Assembly (NCBI GenBank): GCA_018296165.2
Contig: JACKQL020000041.1
Span: 310,001 to 374,000 of the forward strand
DNA length: 64,000 bases
Direction of reading: 5' to 3'
Source: Termitomyces sp. T153
Taxonomy: Eukaryota > Basidiomycota > Agaricomycetes > Agaricales > Lyophyllaceae
How positions within the stretch are numbered: position 1 is the first letter of the stretch; each line of letters starts with the position of its first letter. Shown piece by piece: positions 33,482-43,739 of the stretch. Both the position numbers and the translations under genes were made by a program. The notes beneath the pieces were generated by a model. It did no database searches. It had not been told where the DNA came from and worked only from the letters and a program-made list of their open reading frames with translations.

Positions 33482-35180
33482 ATGTCTTCTTCAGCTTATT
33501 CTCCAGCAGCATCTAGGTTGCTGTCCCCATCATCCCAGCCATCGTCTTCTGAGGATTCAGAGAGTTGCCAAGATTGCTGTCGGGTTGAGGCAATGTACCG
33601 TAGCCATGAGTGTGGTCTGTCTCATGTACTCCAGAATACTGATTGGCCCTTCGCAGAGTTGTCTGTGGCCATGGTAGGTCCCTCAGGGCCATCATCTGGT
33701 ATGGATGTGATGCAGCCACCAGCAGGCGTGGCCCCTTCTACACACTCCAAGTCTGGCATTTGTCCGGGGGTGGTCCGGCTTGTCCCAGAGGGTTTGAGGG
33801 TGGTATAGGCAGAGGTGACGCTGGAGCAGTTTGCCAAGGCAGTGGGTCTGGCAAGGGGTCCCCCCACCCTCAAGTGGTGTCAGGTGGTGGCCCCGGTGAG
33901 TGGCTACTTAGCTTTATGTTTCCCAGACCAACATGCCCCTGCAGTGTGCATCTTGTACCCAACAAGGGGAGCAGTGTGAATTTGAGGAGCCTGCATCGGG
34001 GGTACAGCAGGACACGTCAGTGTGCCTTCTGTGCTGTTTGTGGCACAAGAGGTGCTCCATCACCCTGAGTTGGCATGCCGCTTGCATTGTGGCAGAGCAA
34101 GGGTGGGATCAAGATTGGGTTCGCAGTGCAACTGGAGGAAGGGCGGAAGGGCAGGGTGTCGGGGAGGGGCTCCAGGGCTGGGGGAGGGGAACGGGTTAGT
34201 GCACCTGCTATGAAGGTGGGGCCCCCACAGGGTGGACAGAGGGAGGGGGCCCCTTCCACACAGGAGAAAGGGAAATGGAGAGCATCCCCTTCACCCGAGG
34301 TGGGTCCCAGTAAGCAGGCATGGGGTGAGCAGGTAATGGGGGGCCCCCCTGGTTCCGCGGTATACTCCCCTACATCTGGAGCCCCCGTTGAGCAGTCCGT
34401 GGGTAGGTCATGGTCGGTTGCAGAGGCCTATCTGCAGCATTGGGTAGAGGCTTTGGAATAGTTGTTGGTCACATGTGAGGAGGAGGTTCAGGGGGTATGG
34501 GAGGAGAGGGACAGGGCTCGATGGGAGCTGGACGGGGTTCAGAGGGAACGGGACTTGGCATGGAAGGATAAGGACATCACCGTGGGGACTGCCGTGGAGC
34601 GATTGTCTCATCTGCAGGAGTTGGAGGTGTGGACAGTGCATTTGCAGGTGTGGGCGGAGGCGGCGGAGGTGGCAATGCAGCAGACAGGAGGCTCAGGGGC
34701 GCGGGAGACCCAGCAGGGTTCTAGTGCTGGGGAAGTCCAGGTGGCGGCAGAGAGGGCGCGGTGGTGGGAAGAATGGCTTGCCAATGAGGCAGCCTCAGGC
34801 CGGTGGGGAGGGCTTTGTGAGTGGTTTCCTCACTTCCCATCTCCTAAGCACTGATTCTGTTTCCATAGACTGGGCCAGGGAGCATTGCATCCTTCTCGAC
34901 GGAGTGTCAGCAGTGCTGGGGTCCATCCATGATGGGTTGGCGAGGATGCCCGGGGACCTTCCGCCAGAGTTGGGTTAAGGGGTTATGCAGATGAGGCATC
35001 TGTTGGCAGGGCATTGGCGGAGGGCGACAGCAGACCCTGGAGCATGGTGGAAGATGGCAATGGACATGGGGGAACCGCTTCCCAGGCAACCCGAGGTTCT
35101 GGCGATGGTAGTGGTGCAGTTGGAAGTGTTCATGGTGGGGAGGGTAGCAGGGTTTGGGTCAGAGGGGGAGGGGGAGTGAG
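33482..35180 (+). pseudogene. Antisense intron-containing gene of element D (Cys-rich / coiled-coil protein)
   Basis: Runs opposite to the element's gag-pol, between the chromodomain and the 3' LTR. Starts MSSSAYSPAASR at 33482 (E has MSS at 47454). A C-x2-C-x6-C...C-x2-C-x6-C pattern (CASCTQQGEQC at 33945, then CLLCCLWHKRC to 34054) resembles a zinc-binuclear cluster with a long loop. A Lys/Pro-rich region and a long coiled coil follow (WVEALE, EEVQGVWEERDRARWELDG), then WLANEAASGR. A 52-nt intron (34817-34868, GTGAGT...CATAG) joins in frame to WAREHCILLDG, LPPEL and LLAGHWRRA. Stops at 34459 and 34976 and frame changes make this copy defective. Function unknown. Confidence 0.75.
34817..34868 (+). 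other. Spliceosomal intron in the antisense gene of D
   Basis: 52 nt, donor GTGAGT, acceptor TTCCATAG, possible branch point CTGAT or CTAAG. Removal joins GGCTTT to ACTGGGCC in phase 1 and restores an open frame that aligns with the spliced product of E, whose intron (46638-46692) is at the same codon and phase. Confidence 0.8.
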
Positions 35181-35445
35181 GGGAACTTGGACCCCATTGT
35201 TGAATCGTTCTCTGTCCATCCTTGTTCAATATGTATATTCACCATTTCTCACTATACATTTTTTTTTTGGTCCTTCTGCTGAGTGTAGGAGGTTTCAGAT
35301 AGAGCAAGGAGAGGAGTAAGTGAAAACATGTAGGAGAGTACTGGTGGGAGTTGAATCCCTGGTGAACCCAGAGGCAGGGGTTATGCCCACTACTGCCATC
35401 TGTGTTGGATCAGTCCCGGGGGTTCCAGGGCTTGGTGGGATTTTG
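35181..35445. other. Tail-to-tail spacer between antisense gene and pol of D
   Basis: About 265 bp between two converging genes. Contains TATGTATATTC and a T9 run at about 35262, both plausible for 3' end formation on the plus strand, but no firm terminator signal. Confidence 0.35.
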
Positions 35446-36620
35446 TCAGTGGAAGTCCCGAAGTTTGTCGGGGGCTCTGTTGAGGTTCTTTTGGGGTTCC
35501 CATGTGTTGTCCTCAGGTCTGTAGCCCTTCCAGTGGACCAGGTACTGGAGTTGGCCACAGACTATCTGGGAGTCGAGGATCTCATCGACCTCATAGTCAT
35601 ACTTGTCCTCGACTTTGACGGGGGGCGGTTGGCTGGGACATTGGCTGGGGAAGGGGTCTGGAGCATGCTTTTCGAGGAGTCGAACATGGAACACTGGGTG
35701 GAGGCCCTTCAGGCCCAGAGGCAGGTTGAGCTTGTAAGCATGGGTGGAGACCTTCTGGAGGACCTTGAATGGGCCAAGGCGCTTGTGGTTGAGTTTGATG
35801 GAAGGCCTCCAGGTCTTGAGATTTCATCAGTTGAGCCAGACCAAGGTGCCGGGGGGCCAGTTGGGGGTCAGCTTGCAACGGGCATTGGCGTGCTTGGAGT
35901 AGGCTTGGTTGGCAGTGTTGATCTCATCCTGGAGGAATTGGTGGAGGGATCAGAGGTCCTCAGTGACCTCGTGGGCAACGTGGGAAGGGATGTCCTTGAG
36001 GGACAGCATGAGTCAGGGATTGTAGCTCTTGTTGGCATAAAAGGGGGAAACTCCTGTGGCAGAGTGAGGCATGTTGTTGTAGGTGAATTCAGCGAGGGGA
36101 AGCTCCGTGCACCAGTTGTTCTGTAAATAGTTAACATAGAGGCAAAGATACTGTTCTAACATCTGGTTTACATGTTCAGTTTGTCCATCAGTTTCCAGGT
36201 GATAGGTGGTAGAGAGGCTGGTTTTGATTTCGAGCGCCTTGCACAGCGATTGCCAAAAATGGGATATGAATAGGGGTCCACGGTCGGAGACGATGTCATC
36301 AGGAAGTCTGTGTTTGGAGAATACGTGTTCGAGAAATAGTCTGGCGAAGTCCGGAGCAGTGTTGGTGGTGTGGCAGGGGATGAAGAGAGCTTGTTTAGTA
36401 AGGCGGCAGACAATGACGAGGATTGCATTGAAACCTTCGGAGTTGGGGAGTTTGATGATATGATCCATCGATATTGAGGACCAGGGGCAGCGACCGACGG
36501 GGAGGGGTTTCAGTAATCCATGGGGGCGGTGGTGGGGTACTTTGGCCTGCAAGCAGGGTTCGCAGGCCCTTACGTATCGTGTGATGTCCTTCTTCATTCC
36601 TGGCCAAAAATAAGTCCGGG
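35446..36620 (-). pseudogene. Element D integrase and chromodomain
   Basis: Minus strand from 36597: zinc-head end CEPCLQAKVPHH, core ISMDHIIKLPNSEGFNAILV (first Asp), DIVSDRGPLFISHFWQSL (second Asp) and TDGQTEHVNQMLEQYLCLYV (Glu), PLAEFTYNN and SPFYANKSYNP. After a stop it continues with SKHANARCKL and a GPF.V module in a second frame. It ends with a well-preserved chromodomain (35600-35455): [36 protein letters not shown]. This is the best-preserved chromodomain in the window. Stops near 36010 and 35830. Confidence 0.87.
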
Positions 36621-37062
36621 AGATGAGTTGAAGGGTCTTACGAATTCCTGGGTGCCCCCGGAGTTTGTGGTCGTGGTGTTGTCGGAGTATGTTGAGGTGA
36701 ATGGACTTGTGGTCTGGGGCATAGATTCATCCACTCTGGAGCAGGAGGTGGTGGTCCGGGGATAGCAAAAAGGAGTTGTCTTTGCTCGACTCATTGGGGT
36801 TGTTGCAGGGGTTGTGCTGGTTGAAGAAGGGGTCTGGGGGTGAATTCCTGATCTGCTGGAGGATTCCTTCTTCATTTAAAATTAGCACGGCATGTAGATG
36901 TTCAGGTGGGATTACCACTCAAAGGTTGAATGCATTTCATTTGGTTTCGAACAATTTCTTTGGATACATGTTGGGCCTTCGAGTGAGGGCATTGGGCTTT
37001 GCGCCCAGTTGCCCAGGGCAGTAATGAATGGTAAAATCATACTCCAAGAGGGTTTCAGACCA

Positions 37063-38482
37063 TCAAGCTTGGTGGCAGCTGAGCTGTTTCGTGGTTGTAA
37101 AATATTGCAGGTTATTGTGATCGGAGTAGACTTGGATGCGGTGCGGGGACCCCTTGAGGTAGGCCCGCCACTGATGAAAGGCTTTGACAATTGCGAGGAG
37201 TTCCTTGTCGTAAATATCATAGTTGAGTTCTGCTGGGATCATTGATTGGGTGTAGAAGGCAATGGGGCAGAGATCCTTGCCCCCCCGAGCCTGACTGGGA
37301 GAGTATCCTGGCGATAGCGTAGTCAGAGGCATCACATTTGAGCATGATCGGTAGGGAGGGGTCGAAATGGCGGAGGACCGGAGCGGAGGTGAAGGCCTTC
37401 TTCAGGAGGAGGAATATGCTCTGGCACTTGCTGTCCCAGTCCCAAGGGGTGTCCTTCCGCATGAGTCGCTTGAGGGGTTTGGTGATCCTGGAGTAGTTGT
37501 CAATGAAGCAGCGATAGAAGTTAGCAAACCCCAAGAATGACTGTACCTCCTTGACATTCTGCGGGGAGGGCCAGTTGAGTATCGCGTCAACCTTGGCAGG
37601 GTCCATGCGCACACCATCGGGGGTGACGATGACCCCAAGATATTCAACTTCCATTGTGTGGAAGGAGCACTTCTCGGGTTTAGCATGAAGGTGATATTCT
37701 CAGAGTCATTCCAAAACATGGCAGACATGCCCTGAATGCTCCGCCAGCAAATTTGAGTAGATCAGGATATTGTCCAAATATATGATGACAAAAACGTCAT
37801 TCATGTCATGGAAGATGTCGTTCATGAAGTACTGGAAGGTGGCGGGGGAGTTAGTCATTCTGAAGGGCATTACGAGATACTCAAAGAGGCCATAGCGGGT
37901 GTGAAAGGCGGTCTTCCATTCATGTCCCGGGGCAATCTGGACATTGTTGTAGCCAGAACAGAGGTTGATTTTTGTGTAAATCTTGGTGCTGCAAAGACAA
38001 TCAACAAGGTCTCCGATTAAAGGGAGGGGGTACTGGTTCTTTTTGGTGACTTTGTTGAGTCCCCAATAATCCACACAGAGTCGGAGGGATCCATCTTTTT
38101 TCTTGGCAAACAGAACCAGGGTGCCAGCTGTGGAGATTGATGGGCGTATGAAACCTTTGCCGAGCATGTTGTCAAGGTATTCCTTCAGGGCCCGGAGCTC
38201 GATTTCAGACATGTTGTAGATCTTGCCAAATGGGGGTGAGGTACCTTCTTTGAGATCAATCTTGTGGTCATAGGAGTGGTGCGGAGGGAGTTCCTTGGCA
38301 CTTCCTTCGGAGAATACATCAGCAAACTCATGGTACTCCAGGGGAACTACTTCAGAGAGGATCCGTCTTGCTTTCTGGTGCAGTAGTCCCTGCGTGGAGG
38401 CATTCCTCAGGCAGGGCTGGCATAACTTGCAACTGGAAGGCAGGGGTGCCTTCTCGTAGGAGGCATGCGAAGGGGATGGCAC
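37063..38482 (-). pseudogene. Element D reverse transcriptase and RNase H
   Basis: A 258-codon stretch (38482-37706) holds HHSYDHKIDLKEGTSPPFGK, VLFAKKKDGSLRLCVDYWGL, YPLPLIGDLVD, GYNNVQIAPGHEWKTAFHTR and FRMTNSPATFQYFMND. The catalytic box is YLDN (37769-37780). After two stops: PEKCSFHTMEVEYLGVIVTP, SFLGFANFYRCFI and RNase [17 protein letters not shown]. After a frameshift near 37290: [26 protein letters not shown] and [11 protein letters not shown]. The D-to-N change inactivates it. Confidence 0.87.
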
Positions 38483-38814
38483 TGATGATTTTAATGTCGA
38501 GGTCTGTGGGGTTGATGGGGTTGGGTACCATAGGTGTAACAGTCAGGTCCGGAGTGATGTCGGGGTCAGTCGGGGGCTTTGGGCATCGCTGGTCAAGGTA
38601 GCACAGGCCCTTATATCAATTTCGGGGTATGTTGGGGGGCAGCTGTCGTAATTTGTCCAAGGGTGATCGAGACGGAGTTGTGCTTCTTTCTCCATCGGGG
38701 TTGGTGTCAGGGGTTGGGGAATCCTGAGTCGTTCCAGAGGTGATGGTGTCAGGGGGGGGAACATCAAGATCAGAAGTAGACTGGAAACGGAGGTGGATGG
38801 CAGCCGCTAAGCTT

Positions 38815-39145
38815 GCTTTGGAGCCAGGGAATTGCATGGTGAGGTTCTTCCAGTTGATGTTGGGGTTGATGTCTCACAGCCATGGGAGTCCGAGCACGAT
38901 CAGGGTCGATGGGGGTAGTTGGGTAACGAGGAGTCAGGCCTGGAACTGCAGGTCGTTATTGAGGGTGAGGGTGTTGTCATGGTACTGCATGATTCTTGCT
39001 GTGGCGGGGCTCCTGTCAAAGAGTTGGAGCTCGAGGGGTTTGTCAAGGTCATTGTGTCGGAGGTTGAGTTGGTTGCTGACAAAGACACCGGAGGCACTGC
39101 TGTCTACGAGGGCGGGGAGTACCTTGAGCGAGTCGCCAAGTCGGA
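38815..39145 (-). pseudogene. Element D second protease domain
   Basis: Reads KVLPALVDSSASGVFVSNQL with DSS in place of DSG, then LELQLFDR, a stop, LLVTQLPPSTLIVLGLPWL and NINWKNLTM. Position by position it mirrors the first protease domain (LFDG, LLVTKLHPSAPVVLGFSWL, HVDWPSLTL), so it is a tandem duplication of the domain. The altered triad suggests the second unit is not catalytic, unless G-to-S reflects later CpG-independent decay. Confidence 0.75.
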
Positions 39146-39269
39146 CATAGATGACGAACGACCATGCAGACCTAGAGCGAAGTTGCAGAGGGGTCCAGGG
39201 TTGGTTGATCGTGGTCTCGGAGTTCTCGGAGGGGGGTGAGACATCAAAGGGTACCAGTCCGGAGTCAGT

Positions 39270-39716
39270 GCGGTTGTCCCGGTTGAGGCGTAGGGTGAGA
39301 CTGGGCCAATCGACGTGGGGATTGGTGGAGTGGAGCCATGAGAACCCTAAGACAACGGGGGCAGAGGGGTGTAATTTTGTGACAAGTAGTCAGAGTTCTT
39401 GCTGTTGTCCATCAGCAAAGGTCAGGGTTGTTTCTAGGCAATGAGTGATGTCTCCCGCTGGGGTAGAGTCTCCATCAAAGAGTTTGAGGGGGATCAGGGC
39501 GGGGAGGTGGCGGAGAGGTTGTGGGGCGAGTGCTACCAGGGATTTGTCAACGAAGTTATTGGTGGCGCCACTGTCAACTAGTGTGGGGACAGGTTTGTTG
39601 GTGAAGGGGAGAGTGGTGTGGAGGAGGAGGTTGGTGGAGGAGTGGGAGGTGTGCTGGGGGGTTGTCTGGGGCGAGTACCATTGCGCGGAGGAGTGTGGCT
39701 GGGGCGGAGAAGACAT
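39270..39716 (-). pseudogene. Element D first protease domain
   Basis: Contains PVPTLVDSGATNNFVDKSLV (39584-39530) with an intact retropepsin D-S-G, then LIPLKLFDGDSTPAGDITHC, a stop, LLVTKLHPSAPVVLGFSWL and NPHVDWPSLTLRL. It follows the zinc knuckle and precedes the second copy at 38815-39145. Confidence 0.82.
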
Positions 39717-39752
39717 CAGGATATGGTCCGCAGTCTAGTGCATCTTCCAGAC

Positions 39753-42280
39753 CTAAACCGCCAACTTGTTTTCTGTGAACTGATAGTCACAGTCTTCTCC
39801 ATCGATTGTCCACATGGCACGTCCCATCACCTGTCGTTTAGGACAACTGCGAATAAAGTGTCCCTGCTCACCACATAGGATGCACGTGCCCTCCTTCCAT
39901 CGTTTCTCCTGCATTTCCTTCAGCACGTCGATCCATGGGCTGTCCTGGATTCTGTTCACGCATAGGGCTTCTTGATCATTGGTGGGGTCTGGGATGTCAT
40001 TGTGGTTGTCAGGGTTGGTATCCAGGGGTACTGGGGTGTCATGGAGGTTGGCGGCATTGAGCTGGGTGGGTGGACGCTGCCACAGGGGTTAGTTGGTGTT
40101 GGGGACTCCTCAGCCTGGAGGGAAGTGGGGTGTGGGGTTAGCAGGGTTAGCAGGGATTGAGGATTGAATGCCATTGGTTGCTCTGGCCTGCCAGTTGGTG
40201 TTACCGGAGGTGTTCCAAGAGGTCTGGGGTGCCATGTTTTCACTGTGGTCTTCCCAGTAACATTGGTTGACCTGGGTAACAAGCACCTTGTACCTGTCAT
40301 AGGTGGTTTGCTTGGGCATGAGGCAAAGGACATCCTTGATCTATTGGGGTAGGGCACAATGGAGGGTGAACTGGAGGGCGTTGTAATTCCAGCCAGTCTT
40401 GTAGGCTTCTCATTTGAATTGTACAATAAAGGTTGTGAAGCATTTGTTGTCGCGCATTTGGAGGTTGAAGAGATTTTCCTCCACCTCTGCTATGGTGTCA
40501 AAGATGCCAAACTTACTCGAGAACTCTTGAGTGAAAGTGAGCCAATTGGAGAGTACGGGATTGTTTGGGTTGAACTGGAGTAGTGCGGTGTAGTGGTCAA
40601 AGGTGATGCCCTGTAAGTATGATGTGGCAAAGGCTACTTGTGAGCTCTCAAGCTGAAAGGTGATGGGCTTAGCTTGGAACATAGTTAGACACTGAGTCAG
40701 GAAGATTCGCCACTTCCAAGGGTCGCGGCTGGTGAAGGGTTCAGGCTTCTGGATGTCAAGTTTACCCTCCTGGGCCAGTGTGTTGCAGGTATCGTCCTGT
40801 GAATTTTGAGTTCAAGGTGGGGGTCCGGCATTGTAGTAGTAGTAGTAGTGATTTCCATTTCTGCGCTGGGGGGGGAAGTTGTCCATCACCAGGCCCCATC
40901 CTCCCGGGGGTCCGCCATTGAGTAGTCCTCCACCGGGGTTTTGACCCATGCTACCCAGGGCGGGTCCTGGGGCCCATCAAGGAGGAGGGGGTCCTCTGGG
41001 AGTCGGGGGTCCAAAATAGTTGGCATCAGTGGGGGGATTAAGTATTGGGGTGGGCAGGGGACGAGAGGGGTTGGTGGAAAAAGGGGGTCGGAGTGCCCCA
41101 GGGCCCATGAGCTGTCACAGGGGAACTGGGGCATTGGGACGGGGCAGAGGGGCATTGATACAGAGGGCACAGAGATTGAAGTGGGGGGGTTGGTCTTGTT
41201 GAGGCCCATTGTGCGGGGCGTGTTTGTCGGCGGGGTGGCCTGGCTTGTCAATATAGGAGAGGGTCCAGTTGTCATTGTCAATGCGTAGGGGCAGTCATTG
41301 GGAACAGAGTTTGGGGGCGGCGGGTTGGTCCCAGGTTCGGAAGGCGCTGGGCACGGAGCTGGCCTGGGGCCAGGCAGAGAGAGCCAAGGTGTGGGTGGCA
41401 GGTTGGTCAAACGACCCCCCTGCGGGGTTGAGGTTCCTCAAGATGCTGGAGGCTGCATTGAGTTCTTCCTGCTGATGGGGAAGGGAAGATGGGGCTTTGT
41501 TTCGTGTTCTGACGTGTTCCTCGCGTTGCATGTGGAAGGAGCAGGCGGGATCCAGAGGGTCTTCAAAGGGGCAGGGGTTCAGGCTAGTATGGATTTCTTT
41601 AACCAAGGCATGGAGCTCGTTCCATAAGTTATCGTCAATGCCCAGGGTGCCTTGTGTATTCTCTGGGAGGTTCCCTTGCAGGTAGCATTTGTGGAAGTCG
41701 AGGAGTCGATCCGCCCAGACCTCCGGAGTTGTGGAGGCATTGGGGTAGCCTAGGTTGGTGAGGAGGGTGTGGGTACACCTTGCGAATTCCGCGGGGGACA
41801 GGCAGAGGAAGCAGAGGACTTCATTGCATTGCTGGGCATAGGCTTTGACCCTTTGCTGCCTAGGAGAAGGAGGAGTTTGAGTGGCAAACAGTGGGCAGGG
41901 GGGGGAATAGTTATCCATGGGTTCTGGAGGGACTGGGGCTGCAGCGGGGATTGGATACGCATAGTAATGGGCAGGGGGAAGGTAGGCGGGGTTGGGGGGT
42001 GCTGTGGAGTATCCTCTGGGGTTGATACAGGGATTATTGCCATCGGCAAGGAATGCAGGAGGGTGGCACCAGCCCAGGGGTATTCCCTGGCTGATGGAGG
42101 GGGCATAGAATGCCTGGTTGGGGTCAGGGGTCCAGTGACAGGGCACGTATTGATCCGTGAAGGGACTTGGGTAGAAGGAGGCATAGGGATTTTCCAGTAG
42201 GGGTCAGCCATAGGCGTCAGTTGGGTAACCGATGGGGTTGTATGCGGGGTTAAATGCAGACATCGAGAATGGGGTAAGGG
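39753..42280 (-). pseudogene. Element D gag
   Basis: From the leader (about 42280) a Pro-rich N-terminal region of 283 open codons (42146-41295) is followed by a Pro/Ser/Thr-rich stretch to 40886. A capsid segment (40682-40410) reads FQLESSQVAFATSYLQGITF, LTFTQEFSSKFGIFDTIAEV and LFNLQMRDN, the Retrotrans_gag pattern. The end is a CCHC zinc knuckle, CILCGEQGHFIRSC (39890-39848). A TAG-repeat (GTAGTAGTAGTAGTAG) lies at about 40832. Frameshifts separate the parts. Confidence 0.78.
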
Positions 42281-42282
42281 GG

Positions 42283-42294
42283 AGCCTTGATATT
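42283..42294 (-). other. Primer-binding site of element D, complementary to its own LTR
   Basis: On the minus strand AATATCAAGGCT begins 1 nt after the 5' LTR. It pairs with AGTCTTGATATT in the LTR (complement at 32822-32833), with one G-U pair. That LTR sequence lies about 30 bp after the TATA box and is thus at or near the RNA 5' end. Confidence 0.7.
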
Positions 42295-42295
42295 A

Positions 42296-42574
42296 TGTCA
42301 GGTTCCGCTGACGACAGGGGCTCAGTACACTGGCGAGTCCTTACTGAGTGGATGCAATGTCCTGCACTTATAACTGGGTGTCTGGAGTTGTAGCGGAGGT
42401 GGGGAAGGCTTGCAAGGGGGTCCTAGGGAGAGCGGTCCGAGCAAGTCCTGAATGGTCCGGAGGAGTCTAAGACCAGAGGTACTGGTTGTTGGCCCAGGGC
42501 AGGTGTCAGGGCTAGTTCGTGGGCGCGCAAATAAATTGCAGGGTAAGCGGAGGTTTCTCGGGTGATGGGGGCGG
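42296..42574 (-). repeat. 5' LTR of element D, part 2 (279 bp)
   Basis: The 3' portion of the 5' LTR (U5 side), matching 32270-32548. It stops at 42574 where element E is inserted; the rest continues at 48823-49541. Confidence 0.92.
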
Positions 42575-43726
42575 TGTCACGACCCGTTCCCCAAAACCTC
42601 GCACATCGTCCATCAACCCCCCAAACCCCCAACGCTCCGCCGAACTTCCGCCCATGCCCCGCGCCTACTTCGGCTAACTCCGACGCCTCCCTGGCTAACT
42701 CCGACGGCCCCCTGGCCAACTTCGGTGCCTGCCCCGCAGCCACTGACACTTACCCTGGGCCTCCCGAACCCCGAGAACCACCCCCGCTGTTCCCGATCTT
42801 CACCACCCATCGTCAACTCAACACCCTGGTTCCTCCGACCTATTCCAGAGTATCACAACAACCTTGGGGCAACCCGCGTTCTCCAATGATCCCATCAACG
42901 TATCAGCGCGGCACGATCCTCAATCACAACCGACACCCACCCCCTCCGTTGAGCTCCGCCAAGCCCCGCCGCCACAGCCGACATACCCCGAAGTCCTCCA
43001 GTAGTCAGTATATAAGTCATCAAGTAGCTCTTCGTACTCTAGTCTTGATATTGCTTAACGTTACCTATGGTCTGATTGTTTCCGTTTCGTGTTTTGTGTC
43101 TCATTCTCCTGACTCTCAGTCTCCCGGTCTTATCTCAGTCTCCCAGTCTTATCTCAGTCTCCCGGTCCTATCTCAGTCTCCCGGTCTTGTCCTGTTTCCA
43201 TTTCACTATCATTCTCGTTATCGTCTCGTATCTCCACTCGAATCTATTCTTGTTCCATATTGTCTCGTCCGACGCTGTCTCGGTGACTTTGTCCGACCCT
43301 TGTGCCCAAGTCTTCATCAACCCTAACGACCTCACGAACTCCGCGATTACGATTACGAACCCCGACACTCCTTTACCAGGTCCGAACCTCACTCTTCGCT
43401 CGGTCCCGGACTCCATCAGCTCCAAATGATCTCCCATCAAACCCCGGCCCCGTTCCCATTCATCACACAGCCACCTACTCCCTTGCTTCCGCAAATCTCC
43501 CATACGGCCTTCTGCCTGAACCCCGCCAAGACCATCTCATTTCCCCACAATCCAACTTCTCCGGACCTTCCCGGATCTGTCTGGATCACATCTCCCCAAC
43601 TACCCGCGCAACCCACCAGGACCCGGAACGTCTTCGAGTGTTCAGTTACCAATGCAGGGGAATCACGCCCACCTAGTAAGGACTCGCCCAGTGCAGCTGA
43701 GCCCCCAAGGTCAGCGGAACCTGACA
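42575..43726 (+). repeat. 5' LTR of element E (1152 bp)
   Basis: Starts TGTCACGACCCGTTCC and ends AGCGGAACCTGACA. Contains TATATAAG at 43009-43016, AGTCTTGATATT at 43041-43052 (32 bp later) and four tandem copies of a 19-bp unit CAGTCTCCCGGTCTTATCT at about 43119-43190. It is preceded by GGCGG (42570-42574). Differences from the 3' LTR are nearly all C/T or G/A. Confidence 0.95.
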
Positions 43727-43727
43727 T

Positions 43728-43739
43728 AATATCAAGACT
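43728..43739 (+). other. Primer-binding site of element E, complementary to its own LTR
   Basis: AATATCAAGACT, 1 nt after the LTR end, is the exact reverse complement of AGTCTTGATATT at 43041-43052, which sits at the predicted transcription start. This is the geometry of self-primed reverse transcription (Tf1/sushi group). Confidence 0.75.

Noticed and set aside
33895..33925. A second intron in the antisense gene of D (GTGAGT...CCCAG)
   Set aside because: Only 31 nt, too short for a typical fungal intron, and E does not offer a matching site.
35320..36126. A 268-codon plus-strand frame
   Set aside because: It is the antisense shadow of the integrase and chromodomain of element D, which are recognisable on the minus strand. 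It is not part of the antisense gene, which ends near 35180.
42562..43326. A 254-codon open frame on the plus strand
   Set aside because: It lies within the 5' LTR of E and is proline/serine-rich. The same frame recurs in the other E-family LTRs with changes that ignore codon position; it reflects C-rich LTR composition.
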